NCBI GenBank assembly: GCA_964439935.1
Contig: CAYTPW010000004.1
Coordinates: forward strand, 1 to 64,000
DNA length: 64,000 nt
Source of the DNA: JABMQW01 sp964439935
Lineage (GTDB): Bacteria > Fidelibacterota > Marinisomatia > Marinisomatales > TCS56
Direction: 5' to 3'
The first letter of the stretch is position 1. Each line of letters begins with the position of its first letter. The position numbers and the translations under genes were made by a program. Under the pieces are notes generated by a model. It ran no database searches. It was not told the origin of the DNA and saw only the letters and a program-made list of their open reading frames with translations. Positions 27,636 through 36,743 of this stretch are shown piece by piece.

Positions 27636-28073
27636 CTAAGCGCCGGTACTGCCAAAACCGCCACTTCCGCGGCTGGTGGCAGTCAATTCTGTCGTAAGTT
27701 TGAAGCTGATTAGTGAGCCGTCCATTGCTACCAGTTGGAAAATTCGTTGGCCGGGAGTTAAAATATAATCCGCATCCCGTATATTATCGACAGCTGCTAT
27801 AATTTCGCCCCGGTACCCACCATCAATTAATCCAATTGAATTCGACATACGGAGTGGCGTTTTCGAAATGCTGGAGCGGGGCATTAAATAATAGGGCTGA
27901 TGATCAACATTCTCACAGGCGATCTGGAAATGAATCAAAGCGGTTTTTCCGGCCGGTATTACCAGTTCTTCAACAACAAATAAATCAAGACCGGCATCAC
28001 CTGCATGGAAATGACGGTGGTCCCGATAATAATCAGCAACCTCCTTGGAAAATGGTTTTATCAATAATTCCAT
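27636..28073 (-). CDS. dut: dUTP diphosphatase
   Basis: Hydrolyses dUTP to dUMP, keeping uracil out of DNA and feeding thymidylate synthesis. Trimeric dUTPase motifs are present: AGDAGLDL (motif 1), PRSSISKT (motif 2), GLIDGGYRGEI (motif 3), and the C-terminal P-loop-like GSGGFGSTG (motif 5). The 145-residue length is standard. It is transcribed toward the groESL region and lies 39 bases from the end of the M1 peptidase gene. Confidence 0.96.
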   Translation of the reverse strand: MELLIKPFSKEVADYYRDHRHFHAGDAGLDLFVVEELVIPAGKTALIHFQIACENVDHQPYYLMPRSSISKTPLRMSNSIGLIDGGYRGEIIAAVDNIRDADYILTPGQRIFQLVAMDGSLISFKLTTELTATSRGSGGFGSTGA

Positions 28074-28112
28074 TTACTACCCGGTAAACAAGATTGTATT
28101 AAGAGTTACGGC

Positions 28113-30056
28113 CTATTTCAATAATAATATTTTACTGCTGGTAGTACCTTCAGAATGCCTCACGCGGATAAAAAATACACCTGATGACAACTGCCGCTGA
28201 CCTCGATCTAAACCATCCCAAACGATCGAGTGGTTACCCGGCTCGTAATAATTGCTGAAGCTATCGACCTCTTCCCCGCGGAGGTTGAACAGTGAAAAAT
28301 CGACAGTCCCACTTACCCTACTGCTGAATGGTATCGTTACCATCGCATTGAACGGATTGGGATAAGCCTGACCTAAAACAAAATTATCCGGTAGGATTTG
28401 ATCCTGGTCATTGTTGAGATACTGGACAGACTTGAGGATCCAGTCATCGGGATCGAGGATGACGTCGGCAACGATAATTCCAGGTGGTAAGACGATCTCA
28501 AAATCTTCTGCCGACTGTGTATTATTAACCACTTCGATATAAGTTGTATCTATACTCTGAATTTCGAGATCAATCGGCATCTGGAAAAAAGTACCGGTCT
28601 GCTGGACCTGTTGGATACTTGCGGTCAGGATGTTCTGATCCTGTTGCCAGTTTAGAGCGTAACGAGGATAATATGCCCCGTAAATCCACTGCTGGAAATA
28701 CTGTTCTAAATCCATACCTGAGACAGATTCACAAACCACCTGGAAATCTTCGGTAGTAACCGAATTATATTTCATGGATGGTTCATCTGCGTAAGTTAGA
28801 AGCATAGCAAAAAAAGAAGAATCACCAACCACGTGTCGCAACATATGCAAGACCCAGGATGCCTTTCGGTAGCTCAGGCTACTACTGAATATATCTGAAG
28901 TCGAAACTGGATTTTCAACAAAAATAGTTCCCCCACCGAAATATTTGTTGGCGGCCATATCAGCGTGGTAAGCCGCCGATCCGTATTGATCCTCCCACCA
29001 GAGTGCTTCAGCGTAAGTTGCAAAACCCTCATTTAACCAGATATGATGAAAGCTGGCACAAGTAATCATGTCACCCCACCACATATGAGCCAGTTCGTGG
29101 GCAATCAGCGATTCCGACCATCCTCCCAGACTGGTGATTGTCTGGTGCTCCATGCCCCCACCCCAGCCAAACTCTGCATGACCATATTTTTCATTGATAA
29201 AGGGATATTCGCCAAAAAATTGTACGAATGAGACAATCATATCATTAGTCAACAAATAATTATCATAAAGGGAAGTGTAATGATCGGGAAAAACATAAAA
29301 TTCAATTGGCATTGTAACACTGTCTGGCGAAATATATTCATCCTGCCAAACCTGGTAGGGATAAATTGCCAGAGAAACCAGATAGGTGGTTATCGGGTAG
29401 CGCTCCTGCCAGTAGAAAGTGATGTCATTGCCTTGTTCCATGGCTCCGATCAGGGTACCGTTGGAGGCAACAATCAGATTGTTTGGTACATTAACAATAA
29501 TATCAACCGAATCGGCTTTATCGCTGGGATCATCTTTACAGGGCCACCAGGAGCGGGCACCGTATGGTTCTGACAAAGTCCAAATTAAATTTTCACCATT
29601 GCGAGTGCTAAAAGCAAAGGAACCGAATCCAGTTGAAGCGGGACTGCCATTATAATCAATGCTGATTGTAATGATATCGCCGGTGCTGACCGAACTGGTA
29701 AGCGGCATCAGCAATTGATCACTGACATGAGTATAGCTGATTGCGCTGTCATTAACCAAAAGTGCTGTGACATTTAAAGCGCCGGCCAAATCAAATTCTA
29801 TTCTGGACAAGGTCGAATCGAGTACTTTGATCGTGGAGAATAAATTACCAGAAATTGTTTCCGTAACCGGATCAATATCCAGATCCAGACGGTAGAATAA
29901 GACATCTATTTTAGACTGCTCGACCGTCAAAGTACTGCGGGCAGCAGCCAATTTCAGCATGGCTTTACTATGACCACATAAAGCTTGTTTCCCCTCCTCC
30001 ACCTGACCCATAACAAATATGGGGATCAATAGACCCAGAATAACGGATTTGTTCAT
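28113..30056 (-). CDS. Secreted M1 metallopeptidase with C-terminal sorting domain
   Basis: Zinc aminopeptidase of the M1 (gluzincin) family. A signal peptide (1-17), an N-terminal beta domain, the GGMEH substrate motif (300-304) and the zinc site HELAH (320-324) with the third ligand E343 are all in place. After about residue 450 the protein is shorter than classic aminopeptidase N and ends with a type IX-like sorting domain (about 558-647) that begins YPNPFN and ends in KILLLK. It is therefore probably exported across the outer membrane and may be held on the surface or released. It starts next to the divergent pcm gene. Confidence 0.92.
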   Translation of the reverse strand: MNKSVILGLLIPIFVMGQVEEGKQALCGHSKAMLKLAAARSTLTVEQSKIDVLFYRLDLDIDPVTETISGNLFSTIKVLDSTLSRIEFDLAGALNVTALLVNDSAISYTHVSDQLLMPLTSSVSTGDIITISIDYNGSPASTGFGSFAFSTRNGENLIWTLSEPYGARSWWPCKDDPSDKADSVDIIVNVPNNLIVASNGTLIGAMEQGNDITFYWQERYPITTYLVSLAIYPYQVWQDEYISPDSVTMPIEFYVFPDHYTSLYDNYLLTNDMIVSFVQFFGEYPFINEKYGHAEFGWGGGMEHQTITSLGGWSESLIAHELAHMWWGDMITCASFHHIWLNEGFATYAEALWWEDQYGSAAYHADMAANKYFGGGTIFVENPVSTSDIFSSSLSYRKASWVLHMLRHVVGDSSFFAMLLTYADEPSMKYNSVTTEDFQVVCESVSGMDLEQYFQQWIYGAYYPRYALNWQQDQNILTASIQQVQQTGTFFQMPIDLEIQSIDTTYIEVVNNTQSAEDFEIVLPPGIIVADVILDPDDWILKSVQYLNNDQDQILPDNFVLGQAYPNPFNAMVTIPFSSRVSGTVDFSLFNLRGEEVDSFSNYYEPGNHSIVWDGLDRGQRQLSSGVFFIRVRHSEGTTSSKILLLK

Positions 30057-30171
30057 GATTTTTCCTGTTAGACCAACAAATTTTGCTAAATAATTTACGT
30101 GTGATCATCAAGGAAATCGACAGACGATACTAAATTCTTGACATGTCACTCCTTTTACCGTAGGTTGAACT

Positions 30172-30867
30172 ATGCGAAAAATCATTCCAGTGCTTCTACT
30201 GTATTGTACGCTAAACGGACAGTTGATCGATAATTATGTCACCGATCGTCAAACTATGGTTGCAGTTCAGATCAACCGACGGGGTGTGAGTGATCAGCGT
30301 GTACTGGACGCACTGTTGCAGGTACAACGGCACTTATTTGTTCCGGATGAGATGCGGCCTTTTGCTTATAACGATTCACCACTTCCGATTGGCTTTGATC
30401 AAACCATCAGTCAACCATATATCGTGGCTTTCATGACTGAATTGCTCCAAGTTGATACCAGTCACAATGTACTGGAAATCGGTACCGGTTCCGGCTACCA
30501 GGCAGCAGTGCTGGCTAAGTTAGCCCGGCAGGTTTATACGATCGAGATTATACCGGAACTGGGACGGCGGTCAGCCGCACTATTGAAAGAGTTGGGTTAT
30601 ATTAATATAAACGTTAGGATCGGAGATGGATACAAAGGGTGGCCGGAAACTGCCCCATTCGATCGCATAATTGTTACAGCCGCTCCAGAGGCATTACCAC
30701 CAGAACTGATCAACCAACTCAAACCGGGGGGACGAATGATTCTACCGGTAGGACCCCAATGGTGGTCACAGGAATTATTGGTCGTTACCAAGGATAGTAA
30801 CGGACAGATAAAAAAGGAAAAAACAATTCCGGTACGATTTGTTCCAATGGTAAAAGGTCAGGATTAA
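30172..30867 (+). CDS. pcm: Protein-L-isoaspartate O-methyltransferase, exported
   Basis: Methylates isoaspartyl residues in damaged proteins to allow repair. The SAM-binding loop VLEIGTGSGYQAAVLAKL and the Pcm-specific ISQPYIVAFM motif are present; length is 231 instead of about 210 because of an N-terminal hydrophobic leader (residues 3-16) that looks like a signal peptide. This suggests a periplasmic form, as found in several phyla. It is divergent from the M1 peptidase and ends tail-to-tail with the MaoC gene, the two stop codons sharing the bases TTAA. Confidence 0.92.
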   Translation: MRKIIPVLLLYCTLNGQLIDNYVTDRQTMVAVQINRRGVSDQRVLDALLQVQRHLFVPDEMRPFAYNDSPLPIGFDQTISQPYIVAFMTELLQVDTSHNVLEIGTGSGYQAAVLAKLARQVYTIEIIPELGRRSAALLKELGYININVRIGDGYKGWPETAPFDRIIVTAAPEALPPELINQLKPGGRMILPVGPQWWSQELLVVTKDSNGQIKKEKTIPVRFVPMVKGQD

Positions 30868-31274
30868 GGTAACAGCAGGGTTGCCTCCCCGCTGAGGGCA
30901 ACAGTTCCGTCTTGCTTGGTACAGATCGTCTCAAATGTACCAATCGGCTTGTCATCACGTAGCGCGACAAGTGTAACTCTGGCAGTGAGTTGCTCGCCAA
31001 GATAAATTGGTGCTGTGAATTTCAGGTTCTGTCCCAGATAAATTGCTCCTTTGCCAGGAAAGATTGTCCCGAATATTGTACTGAACAGACTACCCACCAG
31101 CATGCCATGGACTACTCTGGCTTTGAAACGGGTATCTGCAGCAAATTCTTCGTCTAAATGAACTGGATTACAGTCCCCACTTATTTGGGCAAAGATCTCA
31201 ACGTCCTGGGCGTTGAAAGTTTTTTCGTAGGTAACCGATGTACCAATCTCATATACTTGTTTTGGTGCGCTCAA
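30864..31274 (-). CDS. MaoC-like (R)-specific enoyl-CoA hydratase
   Basis: Small hot-dog-fold hydratase. The catalytic Asp-x4-His is in GDCNPVHLDEEF (D34, H39 approximately), the R-hydratase motif, followed by VVHGMLVGSLFS. At 136 residues it fits PhaJ/MaoC proteins acting on enoyl-CoA or acyl-ACP. It overlaps the pcm end by four bases in opposite orientation. No polyhydroxyalkanoate or fatty acid genes are adjacent, so the substrate is unclear. Confidence 0.88.
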   Translation of the reverse strand: MSAPKQVYEIGTSVTYEKTFNAQDVEIFAQISGDCNPVHLDEEFAADTRFKARVVHGMLVGSLFSTIFGTIFPGKGAIYLGQNLKFTAPIYLGEQLTARVTLVALRDDKPIGTFETICTKQDGTVALSGEATLLLP

Positions 31275-31317
31275 ATCAGAAATGATAATTTATAATTAAT
31301 GAAATCCGAATTTGCTA

Positions 31318-31803
31318 TCAATTGGCCGCAACACCTGCCTCGGACTGCAAGGTTTCATTTTCTACCTTCAGCCGATCCATTTCACGTTGGATGGAATTGA
31401 TTTGTGATTCCAAACCTTCCTTTTGCACCTTCAGCTCTTTGAGAGCCTGATCTTTAAAGGTCATCCGCTCATCCAGCATTGCTATTACACGATTCTTTAC
31501 TTCTTCCAGCTCGGCATATTTCTGTTTGATAGCCTCGTATTCCTCAAACGGTGCGGTTGCCAGATCAGCCTCCAGACGCGCCACTTCACTCTCAAGTACT
31601 TTTTGCTGGAAAAGTAACTGGTCATTTTCTTTGACGGCCCCGTTTAATTTTACAACCGTTTCATCTAGAACTGTTTGTACGGATGCTTTTTCCTGGTTAC
31701 AGGTTTCGAGTTCGGCTTGTACCTGCTTTAATTTACCTCCCATAACAGAATCCAATGGCGAGATAATCAACAGAATTATTATTATTATAGTGGTTTTCTT
31801 CAT
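31318..31803 (-). CDS. Exported coiled-coil protein, unknown function
   Basis: A signal peptide (residues 1-22) is followed by an almost uninterrupted alpha-helical coiled coil (about 25-150) with heptad-like leucine, glutamate and lysine. It has no recognised enzymatic domain. Similar small exported coiled-coil proteins often act as spacers or anchors in the periplasm. It is the most distal gene after the electron-transfer locus, 95 bases beyond the DUF2231 gene on the same strand. Confidence 0.7.
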   Translation of the reverse strand: MKKTTIIIIILLIISPLDSVMGGKLKQVQAELETCNQEKASVQTVLDETVVKLNGAVKENDQLLFQQKVLESEVARLEADLATAPFEEYEAIKQKYAELEEVKNRVIAMLDERMTFKDQALKELKVQKEGLESQINSIQREMDRLKVENETLQSEAGVAAN

Positions 31804-31898
31804 AGGAGATTCCTTTACCTATTCCCTCATTCCAAGGGGGTAATATAGAACCGCTCAAATAAAATTAATAGATGAAATAATTTCTTTTAATAGTTCTA

Positions 31899-32318
31899 TT
31901 AAAAACGATCGCCAAGGATAGCACCGAGGTGCGATCCAAAGAAAACCAAACCGAGTAACAAACTTTGAACAATGAGATAAGCCAGATTGGATTTCGGCTT
32001 ACCTGGCAAACCCGGCCGGTCTTCAAAACGCCAGGCAAACAAGGCAATAAATCCAAAAACAGCCAGGATCATCAGCGATCCGTGTGACTTATATATGGGA
32101 AATGGTTCCTGCATGTGTCCGTATTTTGTATCGGCCATGAAACCAGTGGCAACTGTGAACAAGCTAGCCACTACGCCCATTGTCAGATTATACCAACCAG
32201 CTACCAGGAATTTCCTTTGCTTTAAAATATAGCCCAGCACATCAAAAAAATATGCAGTCGCATAAAGAGCAATCGGGAAATGAATGAACAGAGGATGAAT
32301 ATTATCGAAGCGGTACAT
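31899..32318 (-). CDS. DUF2231-family membrane protein
   Basis: Four predicted membrane helices in 139 residues. The start, NIHPLFIHFPIALYA, carries two histidines on the first helix and further His residues (YGHMQ and KSHGSL) occur at helix edges, the pattern of the DUF2231 family. These could bind heme or a metal, giving a membrane entry point for electrons. It is separated from the diheme cytochrome gene by five bases, so it is probably in the same operon. Activity is not established. Confidence 0.75.
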   Translation of the reverse strand: MYRFDNIHPLFIHFPIALYATAYFFDVLGYILKQRKFLVAGWYNLTMGVVASLFTVATGFMADTKYGHMQEPFPIYKSHGSLMILAVFGFIALFAWRFEDRPGLPGKPKSNLAYLIVQSLLLGLVFFGSHLGAILGDRF

Positions 32319-32323
32319 TGATT

Positions 32324-32665
32324 TTACTGGTCGTCAGATTTCTTCGGCGGCTCTTTATAACCCTGGTGACATGTCCAACAAGTTACTTTTTCGGCATTAT
32401 CCCAGGTGAAAAAATCAGAATTCAGTTGACTGACCATTTTCAGCATTTCACGGGCAATTACCTTATGCTGTTTTTCATCACTACTTTTATCACGCATATT
32501 ATGGCAAAAGACGCATTTTACACCAAGATCATCGGATATGCCCTCCATAATCTGTTTTAATTCGCCTTTATTCTCTACATCTAGTACCTGCAGGCTCTTG
32601 GGCTGCGATTGAGCTAAAATAGCAGTTAGCGTGCCAATAAGAATCAGACTGAAGCTGAGTTTCAT
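32324..32665 (-). CDS. Periplasmic diheme c-type cytochrome
   Basis: A signal peptide (1-19) precedes two CXXCH heme sites, CVFCH (51-55) and CWTCH (96-100), in a 113-residue protein. Spacing and the region around QIMEGISDDLGVKCVFCH resemble small cytochromes related to photosynthetic reaction-centre cytochrome subunits, found in many non-phototrophs. It lies between the DUF2231 gene and the heme-bearing outer-membrane barrel, with gaps of 5 and 12 bases. Expected role: carry electrons across the periplasm. Confidence 0.88.
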   Translation of the reverse strand: MKLSFSLILIGTLTAILAQSQPKSLQVLDVENKGELKQIMEGISDDLGVKCVFCHNMRDKSSDEKQHKVIAREMLKMVSQLNSDFFTWDNAEKVTCWTCHQGYKEPPKKSDDQ

Positions 32666-32677
32666 GAAATCCTCCTG

Positions 32678-33844
32678 TTAAAACCATGAATGGAATTGGA
32701 TCAGAAATTCCGGGTCTGGATTAGGCTTTTCGGACCCATCCAAGGACGTGAACCGGGTTTGTAATTTAACCTCCAGCATACTAAGGGGAAATATTTCTAC
32801 ACCCAGTGTAATCCTGGATATGGCTCCGGATGTATAGGCCAGCTCAGGATCATAGAACTGGTATTCGAATAGAAATGAAATTCCATTAATGATCTTCAAA
32901 CCGACCTGATGCAGAATTGCCAAAGAAACTGCATCGGCGGCTTCCCAATTACTAATCCAGTCATATTCCGCTAGCCAGGTGAAATGTCTAAATGAAAGTC
33001 CACTCGCAAGACTACTGAAATCGATATCATCTTCTTTGAGCCAATTAAGACCACCATAAAGATTAATATTGGGGATAACTCCACTGTATACATCAATTCC
33101 AGCTGTAATATATTTATCATTCCAGGTTTCTGAGAATCCGTAACCGGCATCGGTCCCTTTTATAAAGGCATTACCAGTACCAGCTGTAAGAATCAGATTT
33201 TCTTTTAACAATAGCCCAATTTCAAACATAGCCGGTAATTTAAGGTATGGATTAAATATTAAACCTTCTGTAGCTGTATTTAGCTGTCTCCGCCGGAGAT
33301 TGCCCCCCCTGGTAAATGCAGTATGATCATCGATTTTCAATCCAAAATCTGGTAAACCCTGCCCAAAACGCACCCAGTTTTCACCGGCAAAAAACAGCAT
33401 CGTCCAAATTTCCGGGTCGGTTTTTCCACTTATATCCCATTCCAGATACAAACTGGATCGGGAATTAACCAAAAGTTCTGCCTGGATTTCCGCCTGCATC
33501 GGGAAGAAACTTGTCTTTCTTACATTGGTATCTGCATAACTGAAAACCTGGAATCGAACATCACCTCCGATACGTAGATAGTCATTAACAAATCCATCCC
33601 AATCATCACGGGAAAATTGTTTGGATTTCGGCAGAATCAGTTCGCTACTTCCGAATATCCCAGTGCCATAATCGTTACGCAGACTGCCACCAGTAGGATT
33701 AACGTGACATAGATTGCAGGAATAGCCATTTTCAATAGCAAATCGTGGTGTAGCCACTACCTGATTCGCAAACCAAAACAATCCCAATCCTGCCATGACT
33801 AGTCGGCGGGGGGAAATCCAATTAACGTGATTCAGCATCTTCAA
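32678..33844 (-). CDS. Outer-membrane beta-barrel with a single N-terminal CXXCH
   Basis: A 388-residue exported protein with a signal sequence (to about residue 31), one heme motif CNLCH (43-47) just after it, and then a long series of amphipathic beta strands ending in a terminal Phe, as outer-membrane barrels do. This joins a heme-binding N-terminus to a porin-like barrel, a design suited to moving electrons through the outer membrane. The start overlaps the upstream cytochrome lipoprotein by 23 bases; a second ATG at 33838 is also possible. I recognise no characterised family member. Confidence 0.72.
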   Translation of the reverse strand: MKMLNHVNWISPRRLVMAGLGLFWFANQVVATPRFAIENGYSCNLCHVNPTGGSLRNDYGTGIFGSSELILPKSKQFSRDDWDGFVNDYLRIGGDVRFQVFSYADTNVRKTSFFPMQAEIQAELLVNSRSSLYLEWDISGKTDPEIWTMLFFAGENWVRFGQGLPDFGLKIDDHTAFTRGGNLRRRQLNTATEGLIFNPYLKLPAMFEIGLLLKENLILTAGTGNAFIKGTDAGYGFSETWNDKYITAGIDVYSGVIPNINLYGGLNWLKEDDIDFSSLASGLSFRHFTWLAEYDWISNWEAADAVSLAILHQVGLKIINGISFLFEYQFYDPELAYTSGAISRITLGVEIFPLSMLEVKLQTRFTSLDGSEKPNPDPEFLIQFHSWF

Positions 33845-34208
33845 TAATCCAGTTTTCTATGGTTGCCACCTCAGCAACTGATAAGCTGTCACCAAGCGGC
33901 ATCCTTGGGCCGAACAGCCCGGTACCTGAAATTTTATGCCACAGAATCGATTCATTCGGTAGACCAGCAGCGATACGTTTACCATCATAACCACTGGCAT
34001 CCATGTCCACCAGATTGGCATAACTGACAGCTTCCGAAAGATTCAAGTTACCACTGCCTGATGCTCCATGGCATCCCAAGCAATTAGCATTAAATATTTC
34101 CTGCACCTGCTGAGGTATTTTAGGAGCAGACGTGGTAACGGGATTACCATAATCGCTACAACCACTCAGCAGCAACAGAATACCGCAAATAAATAATAAT
34201 CTGCGCAT
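33822..34208 (-). CDS. Monoheme cytochrome c lipoprotein
   Basis: A lipobox (LLSGC, C17) gives an acylated protein in the outer or inner membrane. The heme site is CLGCH (43-47) and the sixth ligand is probably M103 in GPRMPLG, as in class I cytochrome c. Length is 128 residues. It lies between the sorting-domain cytochrome and the heme-bearing barrel and overlaps the barrel by 23 bases. Confidence 0.88.
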   Translation of the reverse strand: MRRLLFICGILLLLSGCSDYGNPVTTSAPKIPQQVQEIFNANCLGCHGASGSGNLNLSEAVSYANLVDMDASGYDGKRIAAGLPNESILWHKISGTGLFGPRMPLGDSLSVAEVATIENWIIEDAESR

Positions 34209-34218
34209 TGAATTGCTT

Positions 34219-34878
34219 TTACTTAAGCAAAGTCATTTTACCGTACAGCTTCTGTCCGGGACCAGTAGACTCACCCGTAGAAAGCACATACAAATAAACG
34301 CTCGACGGTTGGTTCTCCATATTAACTACCAGGTCGTTCCAACCAGCTTGAAAATCACCTTCAAGCTGAAGGATTTGTTTCCCCGACATATCGAACACTA
34401 TCAGATCAACGGCTGATGGTTGATCGATTTCAAAAATCAATTTTGTCACTGGGTTAAATGGATTTGGGTAATTACCAATTAATTCAATACCCTTCGGTTG
34501 GCTCAGATCTGCTACGGTACTGACCGTGGTTTCGTTGGCACCTTCATTAATCCAGCTCATAATCAGATCCACCTGGGACTGTGACAGGGAACCACCCCTG
34601 GGCATACGATCACCATGATCAGGAGATTTATCAAGGCGGACTTTATCATACAAAGGACTGCTGGTCGCATTAAAAGGAATTACCACCAGCGTTCCATACT
34701 GATTTCCGGTACTATTTGTGACCGAATTATAACTGGTCAATGTTATGCCAGAAGTGCCACCATGGCATCCAGTGCAATTGTTATTAAAAATTGGTTGTAT
34801 CTGTGATTGATAATCCACCTGTGCGGGAATAAATGCACTCAGGATAATAATTAAACTGATAACTGATTTTAATTTCAT
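34219..34878 (-). CDS. Cytochrome c with C-terminal sorting domain (surface cytochrome)
   Basis: A signal peptide (1-20), a cytochrome c domain with CTGCH (35-39) and a methionine ligand candidate at M92 in DRMPRGG, then a sorting domain (about 137-219) starting YPNPFN. Such domains direct proteins through the type IX or a similar system to the cell surface, so this is a candidate extracellular electron acceptor or donor. It is the first gene of the locus and is followed by a cytochrome lipoprotein, a heme-bearing barrel and a diheme cytochrome. Confidence 0.9.
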   Translation of the reverse strand: MKLKSVISLIIILSAFIPAQVDYQSQIQPIFNNNCTGCHGGTSGITLTSYNSVTNSTGNQYGTLVVIPFNATSSPLYDKVRLDKSPDHGDRMPRGGSLSQSQVDLIMSWINEGANETTVSTVADLSQPKGIELIGNYPNPFNPVTKLIFEIDQPSAVDLIVFDMSGKQILQLEGDFQAGWNDLVVNMENQPSSVYLYVLSTGESTGPGQKLYGKMTLLK

Positions 34879-35034
34879 TTTGTTTTCTCCAATGTAACTT
34901 CCCCGAAATATAGTATTAAGGAAGTTGTCAGCGCTCCCCCGCTGCTAAAATAAACTAGATCTTCGAGTTCAATTTACTGTCGAATCAGTTTACACAATTT
35001 ATTGATAATGAATCCCAATAACAAGTTATTTAAT

Positions 35035-36576
35035 TTATCCTAACCACATCTGACGATCGAGGCTGCGATATTGAATTGCCTCGCTTAAATGGTTGGATTC
35101 AATTGCTGGTTTACACTCCAGATCAGCAATAGTGCGGGAAACTTTTAGAATCCGGTCGTAAGCCCGCGCTGACAAACCAAGCTTTTCCATAGCTGACTTA
35201 AGCAGCTCGCTACTGGTGCGATCCAGTTGACAATATGTCTGCAAGTCTCGAGTTTCCATCTGTGAATTGGCAAACATCAATTCCTGCCCTGCAAACCGAT
35301 CTAATTGAATCAGTCGTGCCGCCTGCACCCGTTGTTTAATGACTTCCGATCTTTCCCCAGATTCTTTTTCGGCTAATTCGGTAAAAGGAACCGAGGGTAC
35401 TTCAATATGAATATCAATCCGGTCCAACAGTGGTCCTGAGATACGACTCATATAGCGCTGGATCATCTGGGGCGTGCAGGAACATTCATTCTTAGGATCG
35501 GTGTTGTAACCACAGGGACATGGATTCATTGCGGCCATCAACATCAAGCGGGCCGGATAGCACAGTGACATTGCCGCCCGGGCAATGGTCACCTCCCCAC
35601 TCTCCAGTGGTTGCCGCAGCACTTCCAGCACATTCTTCTTGAATTCTGGCAGTTCATCCAAAAACAGAACGCCATTATGTGCCAGACTCACTTCTCCCGG
35701 TTTAGGAATTGTTCCACCGCCAATCAAGCCAGCGTCACTGATCGTGTGATGAGGCGCCCGGAAAGGTCTGGTCGCGATCAATCCCTGATCATCAGGCAGT
35801 AAACCAGCCACAGAATGGATCTTAGTTGTTTCCAAAGCTTCATCCAGCACCAGGTCCGGGAGAATGGTAGGCAGGCGTTTGGATAGCATCGTTTTGCCAC
35901 TACCAGGGGGACCGATCATGATCACATTATGACCTCCGGCTGCCGCTACTTCCAAAGCCCGTTTGACCTGATCCTGGCTTTTGACATCGGCAAAATCGAC
36001 ATTGTAACGACGACTTGCATTAAATAATTCCCGGCGGTCGACCTGAACCGGTACAATGGTTGTTTCCCCATTTAAGATAGCTATAATATCGCTAAGTGAT
36101 TTTACGCCGACAACTTTTAGATTCTTCACAATTGCCGCTTCCTGGGCATTTTCTACAGGCAGGAGCATTCCTTTGATCCCTTCCCGCTGAACCGCTATTG
36201 CCAGAGGCAGTCCCCCCTTAATCGGTCGTAAGCTACCATCCAGGGCCAACTCACCCAGCAGCACCAGATTTTCTAGAAAACTGTGCTTAACAAAGCCCAT
36301 TGCCGCCAGGATGCCCACGGCAATCGGCAGGTCAAATGCACTACCCTCCTTACGGATATCAGCCGGAGCCAGATTAACCGTCACATGCTTATGAGGAAAA
36401 TTAAAACCACTATTTCGAATAGCCGCCCGGACTCGCTCCTTGCTTTCTCGTACGGCGCCTTCAGGCAGACCAACAGTAATGAATCTGGGTAGCTTGGCAC
36501 CGGTCAGATGAGCCTCGACCTCAACAATATAAGCATCGATTCCCAAAACGGCGCTGCTAAGTACCTTAGCCAGCAT
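35035..36576 (-). CDS. comM: ComM/YifB-family AAA+ Mg-chelatase-like ATPase
   Basis: A helicase-type AAA+ protein that promotes branch migration in natural transformation and recombination. The N-terminal Lon-substrate-like domain (residues 1-190) is followed by Walker A GPPGSGKTML and the VLFLDELPEF Walker B, and a cysteine-rich CPCGYNTDPKNECSC zinc segment. Length of 513 fits the family. It stands alone; intergenic bases on both sides show nothing recognised. Confidence 0.95.
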   Translation of the reverse strand: MLAKVLSSAVLGIDAYIVEVEAHLTGAKLPRFITVGLPEGAVRESKERVRAAIRNSGFNFPHKHVTVNLAPADIRKEGSAFDLPIAVGILAAMGFVKHSFLENLVLLGELALDGSLRPIKGGLPLAIAVQREGIKGMLLPVENAQEAAIVKNLKVVGVKSLSDIIAILNGETTIVPVQVDRRELFNASRRYNVDFADVKSQDQVKRALEVAAAGGHNVIMIGPPGSGKTMLSKRLPTILPDLVLDEALETTKIHSVAGLLPDDQGLIATRPFRAPHHTISDAGLIGGGTIPKPGEVSLAHNGVLFLDELPEFKKNVLEVLRQPLESGEVTIARAAMSLCYPARLMLMAAMNPCPCGYNTDPKNECSCTPQMIQRYMSRISGPLLDRIDIHIEVPSVPFTELAEKESGERSEVIKQRVQAARLIQLDRFAGQELMFANSQMETRDLQTYCQLDRTSSELLKSAMEKLGLSARAYDRILKVSRTIADLECKPAIESNHLSEAIQYRSLDRQMWLG

Positions 36577-36743
36577 TGGGCACGCAGGTAAATTTATAAA
36601 TTAAGCGAAACCACCGATCAAACAACTTATCGGCAATGAAACAAATGCAGTCAAACACCACATATATCATCATAATACCCCTTCTAAAAAAAACTAAGTA
36701 CGGTCTAAATAATCAGATTTCTTTATGACCAGATATAAAAAAA

